Assembly: GCF_002105285.1 (NCBI RefSeq)
Contig: NZ_MUHR01000011.1
Coordinates: 124,001 to 188,000 of the forward strand
Length of the DNA stretch: 64,000 nt
Origin: Planktotalea arctica
GTDB taxonomy: Bacteria; Pseudomonadota; Alphaproteobacteria; Rhodobacterales; Rhodobacteraceae
Direction: 5' to 3'
Shown: in pieces, positions 54,806 to 63,810 of the stretch
Position numbering within the stretch: position 1 is the stretch's first letter
How the letters are laid out: every line of letters begins with the position of its first letter
Made by a program: the position numbers and the translations under genes
The notes under the pieces: model-generated
The model's input: only the letters and a program-made list of their open reading frames with translations
What the model was told of the DNA's origin: nothing
Database searches by the model: none

Positions 54806-54913
54806 ATACACTGTAGCATCGACATTCGCCCCATTAAGTCAACACAGTAAATTCGTATCAAACGTAATATTTTATGCGGCAATGCAGCAATTCATGTAAA
54901 ATCAACTTCCCCT

Positions 54914-54943
54914 TTGACGCCCTTACAGTTTCGCGGCTATCAA
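54914..54943 (+). promoter_or_regulatory. Predicted promoter of aglR-bgl-glk
   Basis: TTGACG (54914-54919) and TATCAA (54938-54943) are separated by 18 bases. The expected start at about 54950 lies next to operator O2. Confidence 0.55.
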
Positions 54944-54952
54944 AGGAAAATT

Positions 54953-54964
54953 GAAAGCGCTTTG
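54953..54964. promoter_or_regulatory. Candidate AglR operator O2 (aglR side)
   Basis: GAAAGCGCTTTG contains the perfect AAAGCGCTTT palindrome (54954-54963). It overlaps the expected transcription start of aglR and precedes its GTG, consistent with autorepression. Confidence 0.68.
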
Positions 54965-54988
54965 AACCGAAGACAGGACGCAGAAACC

Positions 54989-56014
54989 GTGAACCTAAAA
55001 GAACTTGCAGAGCTTTTGGGCCTGTCCCAGACCACGGTCAGCCGCGCGCTGAACGGCTATCCAGAGGTGTCCGAGGCAACGCGCACCCGTGTGCAGCGCC
55101 TTGCACAGGCGCATAATTACAGCCCGAACGCGCGCGCCAAAGGTCTGGCCACGGGGCGCGCCCATGCGATCGGCCATGTGATTCCCATTAGCGGCAGCCA
55201 TGAAATGGTGAACCCGGTGTTTGGCGATTTCATCTCGGGCGTTGGCGAGGTTTACGCGCGCGAGGGCTATGATTTGATGATGTCTGTGGTGCCCAGCGAC
55301 GATGAATTGCCCGCCTATCGCGACATGCTGGCACGCAGCTCTGTTGACGGGGTCGTGCTGCATGCGCCGATGATGGACGAGCCGCGCATCGCGCTCATGC
55401 GTGAGCTTGGCCTGCCCTTCATCGTGCATGGCCGCGCCTCGAACGAGGCCAAGCCCTACGCCTGGCTGGACGTGAACAACAAATCCGCCTTCCTGCGCGC
55501 CAGCGATTTCCTGCTTGATCTGGGGCATCGCCGCATCGCCCTGATCAACGGCGACGAAAGCAAGGATTTCGCCCATCGCCGCCGCGAGGGATATCTCGAA
55601 GCACTGGCAGCGCGCGGGCTTACGCCCGAGCCAGCCCTGATGCGTTCGTCTGAAATGACCGAAGTTTTCGGCTATCAATCCGCGCGCGATATGCTTGCAG
55701 GCGCAAATCCACCATCGGCGTTTCTTGCGGCCTCGATGATCACCGCCATCGGCATTCGCCGTGCGATCGAAGACGCGGGCCTGCGCATGGGCCGCGATAT
55801 TTCGGTCGTCACCTTCGACGATGATCTGAGCTACCTCAAGAACGGCAGCGACGTGCCGATCTTCACCGCCTGCCGATCGTCAGTGCGCAGCGCAGGCGTG
55901 CAGCTTGCCGAAATGTTGCTACGCCAGATCGCCGATCCAAGCGCGCCGCCGGAAACACGATTACTGGAGGTGGAGCTGATCGCAGGGCGCTCTACCGGTC
56001 CTGTGAGGGTTTGA
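54989..56014 (+). CDS. aglR: LacI-family repressor AglR
   Basis: Transcription factor of 341 residues. The N-terminal helix-turn-helix and hinge are VNLKELAELLGLSQTTVSRA and SPNARAKGLATGRAHAIG; the rest is a periplasmic-binding-protein-like sugar-sensing domain (IALINGDESKDFAHRRREGY, SVVTFDDDLSYL). I chose GTG 54989, with aggacg about nine bases upstream, because LacI proteins start just before the HTH; the longer frame from 54914 would include the promoter. It probably represses its own operon and aglE through O1 and O2 until an alpha-glucoside or glucose derivative binds. Confidence 0.93.
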   Translation: MNLKELAELLGLSQTTVSRALNGYPEVSEATRTRVQRLAQAHNYSPNARAKGLATGRAHAIGHVIPISGSHEMVNPVFGDFISGVGEVYAREGYDLMMSVVPSDDELPAYRDMLARSSVDGVVLHAPMMDEPRIALMRELGLPFIVHGRASNEAKPYAWLDVNNKSAFLRASDFLLDLGHRRIALINGDESKDFAHRRREGYLEALAARGLTPEPALMRSSEMTEVFGYQSARDMLAGANPPSAFLAASMITAIGIRRAIEDAGLRMGRDISVVTFDDDLSYLKNGSDVPIFTACRSSVRSAGVQLAEMLLRQIADPSAPPETRLLEVELIAGRSTGPVRV

Positions 56015-56017
56015 CAG

Positions 56018-57349
56018 ATGGATAAATTCAACTGGACCCGCACCGATTTCCCCGAAGGGTTTCTGTTCGGAACCGCGACCTCATCCTATCAGATCGAAGG
56101 GCACGGCTTTGGCGGCGCGGGGCGCACGCATTGGGATGACTTCGCCGCGACACCGGGCAATGTGGTGCGCGCAGAAAACGGCGCGCGCGCCTGCGATCAC
56201 TACCACCTCTACGAACAGGACCTCGATCTGGTCGAGGCGGCAGGGTTTGATGCCTACCGCTTTTCCATCTCTTGGGCGCGCGTCATGCCAGAGGGGCGCG
56301 GCGCGATAAACCAAGAGGGCCTCGATTTCTACGATCGCCTGACTGATGCGATGCTCGAGCGCGGGCTGAAACCTTGTGCCACGCTCTATCACTGGGAACT
56401 GCCCTCCCCGCTCGCGGACCTTGGCGGTTGGCGCAACGGCGATATCGCACACTGGTTTGGCGATTATACCGATGTCATCATGGGCAAAATCGGCGATCGC
56501 ATGCACTCGACCGCGCCCATAAATGAACCGTGGTGCGTTGGCTGGCTGTCGCACTTCCTTGGAGCGCACGCGCCGGGCCTGCGCGATATTCGCGCCACCG
56601 CGCGCGCGATGCACCATGTTCTGCTCGCCCATGGCACCGCGACCCAGCGGATGCGCGCCCTTGGCATGGGCAACCTTGGCGGCGTGTTCAATTTCGAGTT
56701 TCCCCATCCCGTCGATCAAAGCGCAAAAGCCATTGAGGCCGCCGCTCTGTATGATGAATACTATAACCAGTTCTTTCTGAGCGGAATTTTCCACGGCACA
56801 TATCCCGCGCGCGTTCTGCACGCGTTCGAGCCACATCTGCCAAGTGGCTGGCAGGATGATTTCAAAGTGATCCAAAGCCCGCTCGATTGGGTCGGGCTGA
56901 ACTACTACACCTGCAAACGCATTGCGCCAAATGACGGCCCTTGGCCCGGCCATCACGAAGCGGCTGGTCCTTTGCCGAAAACCCAGATGGGCTGGGAAAT
57001 CTACCCCGAGGGTCTGCACCATTTCCTGATGCGCACCCAGCGGGATTATACCGGCGATCTGCCGCTGTTGGTCACAGAGAACGGCATGGCCAATGCGGAT
57101 GTCATTAAGGATCAAGCGGTGCATGATCCCGAACGCATCGCATATGTCGACCTTCATCTGGACGCGATCCGGCGCGCGATCGCCGACGGCGCGCCGGTTA
57201 AGGGCTATTTCCTGTGGTCGCTCCTGGACAATTATGAATGGGCGCTGGGCTTTGAAAAACGCTTTGGCGCGGTGCATGTGGATTTCGACACGCTCATACG
57301 CAGGCCCAAATCATCGTATTTTGCCCTGCAAAGCGCCTTGCGGCGTTAG
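56018..57349 (+). CDS. Glycoside hydrolase family 1 beta-glucosidase
   Basis: Cytoplasmic glycosidase of 443 residues. DFPEGFLFGTATSSYQIEGH is the GH1 N-terminal signature, the acid/base Glu is in STAPINEPWC and the nucleophile Glu in LLVTENGMAN; YFLWSLLDNYEWALGF follows near the end. It starts three bases after the aglR stop with gaggg as ribosome site, so it belongs to the aglR operon. A retaining beta-glycosidase in an alpha-glucoside locus suggests use of mixed glucosides, for example cellobiose-type sugars or glucosylated compounds, or dual induction. Confidence 0.94.
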   Translation: MDKFNWTRTDFPEGFLFGTATSSYQIEGHGFGGAGRTHWDDFAATPGNVVRAENGARACDHYHLYEQDLDLVEAAGFDAYRFSISWARVMPEGRGAINQEGLDFYDRLTDAMLERGLKPCATLYHWELPSPLADLGGWRNGDIAHWFGDYTDVIMGKIGDRMHSTAPINEPWCVGWLSHFLGAHAPGLRDIRATARAMHHVLLAHGTATQRMRALGMGNLGGVFNFEFPHPVDQSAKAIEAAALYDEYYNQFFLSGIFHGTYPARVLHAFEPHLPSGWQDDFKVIQSPLDWVGLNYYTCKRIAPNDGPWPGHHEAAGPLPKTQMGWEIYPEGLHHFLMRTQRDYTGDLPLLVTENGMANADVIKDQAVHDPERIAYVDLHLDAIRRAIADGAPVKGYFLWSLLDNYEWALGFEKRFGAVHVDFDTLIRRPKSSYFALQSALRR

Positions 57350-57366
57350 CGCAAACACCCTACGAA

Positions 57367-58356
57367 ATGCCTATGAAACATGACGCCCCCCTGATCCTTG
57401 CCGCTGATATCGGCGGCACCAACACCCGCCTTGCGCTGCTGGACGGCACGCAGTTGCGCGCGGCAAGCGTGTCGCGCTACGCCAATGCCAAGGCCGACAA
57501 TCTCGAAGAAATCCTGCGCAACTACCTTGGCGCGCAGGGCACCGCGCCCGATGCCGTCAGCCTTGCGCTTGCCGGTCCTGTGACGGGCGATCACGGACGC
57601 CTGACCAATCTGGACTGGAGCATCACCACACAAGGGGCAAGCGAGGCCACGGGCGGCGCAAAGGCGTTTTTGCTCAATGATTTGCAAGCGCAGGGACATG
57701 CGTTGCCCTATCTCGGGCAAAGCGCTCTCACGCACGTGCAGTGCGCCGCGCCCCAATGTGGTGAACCCGCCGCGAATGCACAGGCACCATGCTTGATGAT
57801 CGGCCTTGGCACAGGCATGAACGTCGCCCCCGTGCACCGCTTGGGCGCGCGCACCTACGTGCCCCCCGCCGAAGCAGGCCACACCAGTTTTGCGCCTCAA
57901 GATCAGGCACTTAAGGAGTTCAACACGGCGCTCGCCGCGCGTATCGGCCATGTCGCCTCCGAGGATGTTCTCTCCGGGCGCGGGCTTGAGCATGCCTATC
58001 TGCACACTGCCGGAGCACCTTTGCCTGCGGTCGAGATCATGGCGCTTTGCGCTGCAGGCGACGCCCCTGCCCTAAGCGCCGCCGCGCTGGTGATACGCGC
58101 GCTTGGCCATTTTGCGGGCGATATGGCCCTGACCCATCTGCCGCGCGGCGGCGTCTATCTTGTCGGCGGCGTCGCGCGCGCGCTTGCGCCCTACTTCGAT
58201 GATCTGGGCTTTGCCGCCAGTTTCGCCGCCAAGGGCCGTTTCAGCGATTTCATGGCACAATTTGCCGTTCATGTGGTGAAGGATGATTACGCCGCTCTCA
58301 TCGGTGCCGCCTCTTATGCGCAAGAGTGTATAGGCGCGCGCGAACAGCCCTTTTGA
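57367..58356 (+). CDS. glk: Glucokinase
   Basis: Cytoplasmic ATP-dependent kinase of 329 residues converting glucose to glucose 6-phosphate. The phosphate loop is ILAADIGGTNTRLALLD, the catalytic Asp is in FLLNDLQAQG, and MIGLGTGMNVAPV and PPAEAGHTSFAP complete the active site. Two ATGs six bases apart (57367, 57373) are both possible. It closes the aglR-GH1-glk operon and handles glucose released by AglA and the GH1 enzyme. Confidence 0.94.
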   Translation: MPMKHDAPLILAADIGGTNTRLALLDGTQLRAASVSRYANAKADNLEEILRNYLGAQGTAPDAVSLALAGPVTGDHGRLTNLDWSITTQGASEATGGAKAFLLNDLQAQGHALPYLGQSALTHVQCAAPQCGEPAANAQAPCLMIGLGTGMNVAPVHRLGARTYVPPAEAGHTSFAPQDQALKEFNTALAARIGHVASEDVLSGRGLEHAYLHTAGAPLPAVEIMALCAAGDAPALSAAALVIRALGHFAGDMALTHLPRGGVYLVGGVARALAPYFDDLGFAASFAAKGRFSDFMAQFAVHVVKDDYAALIGAASYAQECIGAREQPF

Positions 58357-58408
58357 TCCGCTTAGAATCTCCCTATGCTTTGTGGCAGGCAAAGCTGGGG
58401 GCCTGAAA

Positions 58409-58903
58409 ATGGTAGATTCGATCGATTACGGAAATCTGATGCACGATGCGATGCGCGGGCTGATCAAGACCGTGCTGCGCAACGTCAAGGCCGATGGCCT
58501 GCCCGGAGAACATCATTTCTTCATCACCTTCGACACCACCCACCCCGGCGTCGAAATTGCCGATTGGCTGCGCGAACGCTATCCATCCGAGATGACCGTC
58601 GTGGTGCAGCACTGGTTCGACAATCTCGACGTTCGCGAGGACGGGTTTTCCATCACCTTGAATTTCGGCGATGCCCCCGAGCCTTTGGTCATCCCCTTCG
58701 AAGCCCTACGCACTTTCGTTGATCCCTCCGTCGAATTCGGTCTGCGCTTCGAGAGCGGCGATGAGGACGAGGATGAACCGGCCCTGCATTCTGTCGAGGA
58801 TGACATTCCGGATGCGGACACCGTCGATGTGATCCCCGAAGAGGCACCCGCAAAGCCCAAGAAAGCCGCCGAAGTCGTCTCTCTGGATGCGTTTCGCAAG
58901 TAA
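58409..58903 (+). CDS. sspB: SspB-family ClpXP adaptor
   Basis: Protein of 164 residues related to the stringent-starvation adaptor SspB, which tethers ssrA-tagged or specific substrates to the ClpXP protease. Residues 1-110 are the substrate-binding domain (MRGLIKTVLRNVKADGLPGE, HHFFITFDTTHPGV, FSITLNFGDAPEPLVIPF). An acidic linker (GDEDEDEPA) leads to the C-terminal ClpX-binding tail ending EVVSLDAFRK. ATG 58409 has a gggg site; a GTG at 58382 is possible. Confidence 0.92.
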   Translation: MVDSIDYGNLMHDAMRGLIKTVLRNVKADGLPGEHHFFITFDTTHPGVEIADWLRERYPSEMTVVVQHWFDNLDVREDGFSITLNFGDAPEPLVIPFEALRTFVDPSVEFGLRFESGDEDEDEPALHSVEDDIPDADTVDVIPEEAPAKPKKAAEVVSLDAFRK

Positions 58904-59026
58904 TTTACGCCGCTTTTGTCCTATGTCGGTGTCCCCGTGCGCGTGTTAGCAGTTGATATGGATGTGCCTTCCGCCCTATACGGCATGCGATTGTATACAC
59001 AGACCTGAGACACGCAGGAGACCCCC

Positions 59027-60430
59027 ATGTCCCAAAATCAGCCCCAAACCCGCACGGAAACAGACAGCTTCGGCCCCCTTGAGGTTCCCGTCGATAAATA
59101 CTGGGGCGCGCAGACACAGCGCTCGATCATGAATTTCCCGATTGGCTGGGAAAAGCAGCCCATCGCCATCGTGCGCGCGCTTGGCGTGATCAAACAGGCC
59201 TGCGCCATGGCCAACAAGGCCTCTGGCGATCTCGACCCCAAGCTGGCCGATGCGATCATCGCCGCCGCAGGCGAAGTCATCGAGGGCAAGTTCGACGACA
59301 ACTTTCCGCTGGTCGTGTGGCAAACTGGCTCCGGCACGCAGAGCAACATGAATTCCAACGAGGTCATCGCCAATCGCGCGATTGAAATGCTCGGCGGCAC
59401 CATCGGCTCCAAAGACCCTGTGCATCCCAATGATCACTGCAATATGGGCCAGTCATCGAATGACACCTTCCCCACGGCCATGCACATCGCAGCCGCCATG
59501 ATGGTGCGCGACACGCTTTTGCCGGGCCTGCATCAACTGCTCGCAGGGCTTGAAGCAAAAACCGAAGAGTTCAAGGACATCATCAAGATCGGCCGCACCC
59601 ATACGCAGGACGCAACACCGCTCACGCTTGGTCAGGAATTTTCCGGTTACGCGCATCAGATCCGCCAAGGTATCGCGCGTATCGAGCTGTGCCTGCCCGG
59701 CATCTACGAGCTCGCCCAAGGCGGCACAGCGGTCGGCACCGGTCTCAACACCAAACACGGCTGGAGCGAAACCGTCGCGGCGCATATGGCCGATATCACC
59801 GATCTGCCCTTCGTCACTGCCCCGAATAAATTCGAGGCACTGGCAGCGCATGACGCCATGGTCTTCATGTCCGGCGCTTTGGCGACCGTGGCGGGTTCTT
59901 GCTACAAGATCGCTTCCGATATGCGCCTGCTCGGCTCCGGCCCGCGCTCCGGCCTTGGCGAATTGATCCTGCCCGAGAACGAGCCAGGCAGCTCGATCAT
60001 GCCCGGCAAAGTGAACCCGACGCAAGCCGAAGCACTCACGCAGGTCGCAGCGCACGTCATGGGCAACGACGCCGCAATCAAATTTGCAGGCTCGCAGGGG
60101 CATTTTGAACTCAACGTCTATAACCCGATGATGAGCTATAACCTTTTGCAATCCATGCAGCTTTTGGGCGATGCAACCGCGAGCTTTACCGAGCGGATGC
60201 TGAACGGCACCAAGGCGAACGAGCCGCGCATCGACAAACTGATGAAGGAAAGCCTGATGCTGGTAACCGCGCTTGCGCCAACCATCGGCTATGACAACGC
60301 CACGAAAGTTGCCAAAACCGCCCATAAGAACGGCACGACCCTAAAGGAAGAGGCGATCGCGCTTGGCTTTGTGGACGCGGAAACGTTCGATCGCGTTGTG
60401 CGCCCCGAAGATATGATCGGCCCCAAGTAG
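59027..60430 (+). CDS. fumC: Class II fumarate hydratase
   Basis: TCA-cycle enzyme of 467 residues interconverting fumarate and malate, iron-independent homotetramer. [20 protein letters not shown] is the N-terminal block, [13 protein letters not shown] and [20 protein letters not shown] contribute active-site residues, [18 protein letters not shown] follows, and [17 protein letters not shown] is the family signature with the catalytic Ser. A good ribosome site (caggag) precedes the ATG. The next gene starts directly after the stop. Confidence 0.97.
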   Translation: MSQNQPQTRTETDSFGPLEVPVDKYWGAQTQRSIMNFPIGWEKQPIAIVRALGVIKQACAMANKASGDLDPKLADAIIAAAGEVIEGKFDDNFPLVVWQTGSGTQSNMNSNEVIANRAIEMLGGTIGSKDPVHPNDHCNMGQSSNDTFPTAMHIAAAMMVRDTLLPGLHQLLAGLEAKTEEFKDIIKIGRTHTQDATPLTLGQEFSGYAHQIRQGIARIELCLPGIYELAQGGTAVGTGLNTKHGWSETVAAHMADITDLPFVTAPNKFEALAAHDAMVFMSGALATVAGSCYKIASDMRLLGSGPRSGLGELILPENEPGSSIMPGKVNPTQAEALTQVAAHVMGNDAAIKFAGSQGHFELNVYNPMMSYNLLQSMQLLGDATASFTERMLNGTKANEPRIDKLMKESLMLVTALAPTIGYDNATKVAKTAHKNGTTLKEEAIALGFVDAETFDRVVRPEDMIGPK

Positions 60431-60619
60431 ATGGGCAAACCGGTCAATCTCAACCGGTTTCGCAAACAAAAGGCGCGCGCCGAGAAATCCGCGCGCGCCG
60501 ATCAGAACGCCGTGCTGAACGGTTTACCCAAAGCTGCGATCGCCCGAGCAAAGGCGCAAAGCGATCTGGAAGCAAAGCTGCTCGACGCTGCCAAGCGCTA
60601 TGAGAACGATTCAGATTAG
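60431..60619 (+). CDS. DUF4169-like small protein
   Basis: A 62-residue basic, helical protein, GKPVNLNRFRKQKARAEKSA then RADQNAVLNGL, matching the DUF4169 pattern known from Rhodobacteraceae. Its ATG follows the fumC stop without any gap, so it is translated from the same mRNA. No function is known; the high Arg/Lys/Ala content suggests nucleic-acid or protein binding, which is a guess. Confidence 0.82.
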   Translation: MGKPVNLNRFRKQKARAEKSARADQNAVLNGLPKAAIARAKAQSDLEAKLLDAAKRYENDSD

Positions 60620-60684
60620 CATCAAATTCTCGCCGCAATTCTCTGCCAGACGTAGGGAAATCTATAGGTAAGGCAAGGACCCCA

Positions 60685-60852
60685 ATGTCTCAGGTCGAGC
60701 AAACTCATGAAGTCCCACGCGCTCAGATGATCGCGATCCGCCGCGCGCGTCGCTACCTCAAGACCAATGCGGGCACGCTTGCGCGTGTGCTCAACGCCTA
60801 TAAATCCGCTGCGCGCAACGGCACCCAGCGCGGCTATCTGGCAGAGCGATGA
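60685..60852 (+). CDS. Probable 55-residue basic protein
   Basis: A frame missed by usual length cut-offs: MSQVEQTHEVPRAQMIAIRR then ARRYLKTNAGTLARVLNAYK, ending GYLAER. It has an aaggac ribosome site about eight bases before the ATG, and its stop overlaps the ATG of the next gene (ATGA), both signs of a real gene. The protein is basic and helical. I do not recognise a family. It lies between the DUF4169-like and ribbon-helix-helix genes. Confidence 0.55.
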   Translation: MSQVEQTHEVPRAQMIAIRRARRYLKTNAGTLARVLNAYKSAARNGTQRGYLAER

Positions 60853-61070
60853 TGCAGCGCCCCCAAAAACGCAGTCTAACCTTGAAAGGACATCGAACAT
60901 CGGTGTCCCTAGAGGATGCGTTCTGGGATGCGTTTCGTGATATCGCCCGCGACAAAGGCCGTGCAATCAATGACTTGGCTGCAGAAATTGATGCACTTCG
61001 GGGTAGCGAATGTGGCCTCGCCTCCGCCATCCGCCTCTTTGTTCTGCAGCATTACCGCCAGCCCCAATAG
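60849..61070 (+). CDS. Ribbon-helix-helix domain protein (RHH_4 type)
   Basis: A 73-residue protein: PQKRSLTLKGHRTSVSLEDA, FWDAFRDIARDKGRAINDLA, then a C-terminal helix ASAIRLFVLQHYRQPQ. The pattern matches RHH_4 proteins found after fumC in Rhodobacteraceae; they resemble the DNA-binding fold of Arc/MetJ. Its ATG overlaps the stop of the 55-residue gene. No partner toxin is adjacent, so a toxin-antitoxin role is not supported. Confidence 0.85.
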   Translation: MMQRPQKRSLTLKGHRTSVSLEDAFWDAFRDIARDKGRAINDLAAEIDALRGSECGLASAIRLFVLQHYRQPQ

Positions 61071-61084
61071 CACGCGGTCACCCC

Positions 61085-61110
61085 GCTTCATCTTGCCAAT
61101 AAACTCAAAT
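61085..61110 (-). repeat. 3'-end intergenic element, copy 6 (downstream of the P450 gene)
   Basis: Minus strand: ATTTGAGTTTATTGGCAAGA then TGAAG, 21 bases beyond the P450 stop. It differs from copy 1 by one base in the central A/T run. No strong GC hairpin accompanies it. Confidence 0.65.
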
Positions 61111-61130
61111 CCAACGCTTGCCAAACGCGC

Positions 61131-62486
61131 CTAAGTCTCGCGTTTCTCCAGCCGCAGAAAAATCCCGTCCTTGGCACGCACTGTAAGATGCGCCACCGGT
61201 TCGGGCGGCGCGCGATCAGTCAAGACCACGCGATGTTTTTGCAAAATCATCGACAGAATCAGCACCCCTTCGATCATCGCAAAACCCGCCCCTGTGCACA
61301 CACGGGCGCCACTTGAGAACGGCATATAGGCCTCTCGCATACATTTTTTCCCGTTTTCCGTACCCCAGCGTTTAGGGTCAAACCCGTCCGGATTATCCCA
61401 AAGCCGCTCATGGCGATGCAAATGCCAAGGGCTGAGCACGATCTGACTGCCCACCTTGATATCGCGATCGCGAAACCGCTCGGGACAGCTATTCTGGCGC
61501 ACCATCATCGGCACAGGCGGATAAAGCCGCAAGGTTTCGCGAAACACATCGCGGCTGATGCGCAGTTTGGAAATCGAGGCAAAGTCATTCGACAACCCCG
61601 CCTGCGCCTCGCTCGCCACCTTTTCTTGCCACTCGGGAAAAAGCGCCATCAAGTACAGCGCCCAAGCCAGCGCCGATGCGCTGGTTTCATGCCCCGCCAA
61701 AAAGAAAATCGCGACTTGATCGACCATCTCTTCGGTGCTGAAGGTCTCGCCCGTTACTGGATCTACCGTCGTCATGATCTTTGTCGCCAGATCGTCCGGC
61801 GCATCCCCTGCCTTGATCTGCGCCATGCGCTCCGCCGTCAATTGCGTGATCAACGCTCGGATTTTCGCCGCCGATTTGCGCGTATCCGAGCGGAAGAACC
61901 GCGGCATCCAGCGCGGCAGCGGAATAAAGGCCGCGATGTTCAAAATCGGCTGGCTGCGCTGATAGGCGCGAAACTCATGAAACACTTCCGAGGCAATCTC
62001 ATGCTCGATCGGGATCGAGAACAGCGTGCGAAAGATCACATCCGCCGCAGCGTGGCTGGTATGCTCCTCGATCTCGACCTCGCAGCCCACTTCCCCCGCC
62101 AGTCGCGCCACCGCCGCCTCTGACGCGGCCCAAATCGCTGGAAATATCTCGCGCAGACGCCCACCTTCAAAGGCCGGATCGATGATGCGCCGCTGCCGCT
62201 TCCAGGTCTCACCATTGGTCAGGAACACGCTCTCACCCAGTAAAGGGCGCAGCCCCTCACTGATACGCGAACTCTTGGGGAAATCATCGGGGCGCTCTTT
62301 AAGCACCGTTTTCACCAGTTCTGGCTGATTCACCAGATAAGAGCGGAAAAACGGCGTGCGAAACTCCGCCATCCAGGCGCGATAGAGCTTGGCAGGCTGC
62401 GCCGACAGAATATCGCGGCGAAACAATTTTGCGTATTGGCGCAGGCTCACCTTGTCGGCCCGCGATTTAGGCTTGGGCGGGATCAT
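61131..62486 (-). CDS. Cytochrome P450
   Basis: Soluble haem-thiolate monooxygenase of 451 residues. The I-helix oxygen-binding motif is FFLAGHETSASAL, the ExxR motif is in FRETLRLYPPVPMMVRQNS, and the haem loop FSSGARVCTGAGFAMIEG carries the cysteine ligand. SVFLTNGETWKRQRRIIDPA is the C-helix region. There is no reductase or ferredoxin gene nearby. Its ATG overlaps the stop of the upstream serine-hydrolase-like gene (ATGA), so the two are co-translated; lipid or fatty-acid hydroxylation is a possible role. Confidence 0.94.
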   Translation of the reverse strand: MIPPKPKSRADKVSLRQYAKLFRRDILSAQPAKLYRAWMAEFRTPFFRSYLVNQPELVKTVLKERPDDFPKSSRISEGLRPLLGESVFLTNGETWKRQRRIIDPAFEGGRLREIFPAIWAASEAAVARLAGEVGCEVEIEEHTSHAAADVIFRTLFSIPIEHEIASEVFHEFRAYQRSQPILNIAAFIPLPRWMPRFFRSDTRKSAAKIRALITQLTAERMAQIKAGDAPDDLATKIMTTVDPVTGETFSTEEMVDQVAIFFLAGHETSASALAWALYLMALFPEWQEKVASEAQAGLSNDFASISKLRISRDVFRETLRLYPPVPMMVRQNSCPERFRDRDIKVGSQIVLSPWHLHRHERLWDNPDGFDPKRWGTENGKKCMREAYMPFSSGARVCTGAGFAMIEGVLILSMILQKHRVVLTDRAPPEPVAHLTVRAKDGIFLRLEKRET

Positions 62487-63706
62487 GGCGCGAGGCTCGT
62501 GAAACGGTTCACAGGAGCTTCAATACGGCTCTTTGACGGTACGCGCGTGCCATAGCGTTGCAAAAGCGTTTGAGGCCCAGCCGTGATCTGGAAATAATCA
62601 TAATCCTTGGGCGCATCGAACGCGCAAAGATATTGAAAATGCAGCCGGAAAAATTTCCAACGCAGCTCGCGCCACCGCTCGGGGCTAAGGGACTGAGTAA
62701 AGGCCGCAGAGAACACCAAAGGCTGTTTCTTATCCTGCGGCGCAACCCCGCTCACGCTTACAGGATCACATAGCGCAAAGGCGCAGCCATCACCGGGCGC
62801 GGTCACATCTACCCAGAACGGGCGGTCTTGGCTCGCCATATAGGCCAGATCAGCGCGCAAACGCCACGCTTCTGGCAGGAAAGATACCATAGGCACCACT
62901 TGCCCAAGTGTGAGAAAGCTAAGCTCTGGCCCCGCCTCTTGCATCCCTTTGGCGCGCAACAAATCCGCAAGCACAGACACACCAATATGTGCGCCAGAGG
63001 AATGACCGATGACCAGCACCTCATCGGCATCCCCCTCCATCGCCTCGCCAATCCGCGTGACAAATTCGCCCATACGCACCTCAAGCTCCGCAGGGTTCGC
63101 CCCGCGCGTGCGCGCTGAATAGGCGTAGTCGTGCATCAGGTAATAGGCGAAAAACTTGTTATCCTTGCGTCGGAAAAAATCGAGAATGCCGTAGGCAAGC
63201 AACGCGCCAAGCCCCCAACCAAGCGCCGCACCAACGCCAGACGGCAAAATCGTCTGCACACCTTGCGCAATCCCATACGCCGCCAACCAAGCCAGAGACG
63301 CCTGCACTAGCAAAAATCCCACCGGATACAGCGCCGCAATCACCGGCCCCTTGCGCAGCCGCATCAGCCGCCACAAAGCGCCGGTGCTGATATAGGTCCA
63401 AGCTGTCTGCGCCATGACGCCATAAGTCGAAGCAATGCCCATATTCATGCTCACCTTGACCATATCGGCCCAATAAAGCACTTCGATTTCGCTCTCGACT
63501 TGCGCGCCATCAATCAACGCGCTCACATGCCAGCCATAAGGCCCCTTGCCCTGCTTGGGTTTAAGACCAATCTCATAGCCCGTAATCTCGGCCTGCGCCG
63601 CACTTTCCTTGCGATAAAGCTCGCGGTAGCGGCGCGGATGGAACGGATCATAGCCGGGAATGTAAAACACCCGCCGCCTGTGCACCTCTTTGCCTTGCTC
63701 ACTCAT
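62483..63706 (-). CDS. Membrane-associated alpha/beta-hydrolase-like protein
   Basis: A 407-residue protein. The nucleophile-elbow motif is VLVIGHSSGAHIGVSVLADL at about residue 245, with Ser as the likely nucleophile. VFYIPGYDPFHPRRYRELYR forms the first strand and oxyanion region. Two hydrophobic segments (about 125-150 and 160-180) suggest membrane insertion, unusual for this fold. I chose ATG 63706 with aagggtg upstream; a GTG three codons earlier is the alternative. The P450 gene overlaps its end, so the pair probably acts on the same, perhaps lipid, substrate. Confidence 0.8.
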   Translation of the reverse strand: MSEQGKEVHRRRVFYIPGYDPFHPRRYRELYRKESAAQAEITGYEIGLKPKQGKGPYGWHVSALIDGAQVESEIEVLYWADMVKVSMNMGIASTYGVMAQTAWTYISTGALWRLMRLRKGPVIAALYPVGFLLVQASLAWLAAYGIAQGVQTILPSGVGAALGWGLGALLAYGILDFFRRKDNKFFAYYLMHDYAYSARTRGANPAELEVRMGEFVTRIGEAMEGDADEVLVIGHSSGAHIGVSVLADLLRAKGMQEAGPELSFLTLGQVVPMVSFLPEAWRLRADLAYMASQDRPFWVDVTAPGDGCAFALCDPVSVSGVAPQDKKQPLVFSAAFTQSLSPERWRELRWKFFRLHFQYLCAFDAPKDYDYFQITAGPQTLLQRYGTRVPSKSRIEAPVNRFTSLAP

Positions 63707-63775
63707 CCGCCACACCCTTTTGCGCTCAACATCACGCTAGCGCGCAGATTTGGCAAGAGTGTGACGCCCTTCCCC

Positions 63776-63803
63776 CTTCTTCGGTCCGAAAATACCTCAG
63801 GGA
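63776..63803 (-). repeat. 3'-end intergenic element, copy 7 (downstream of ccdA)
   Basis: Minus strand: TCCCTGAGGTATTTTCGGAC then CGAAGAAG, following the hairpin at 63811-63833. It resembles copies 2 and 5. Confidence 0.6.
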
Positions 63804-63810
63804 GGGGTCC

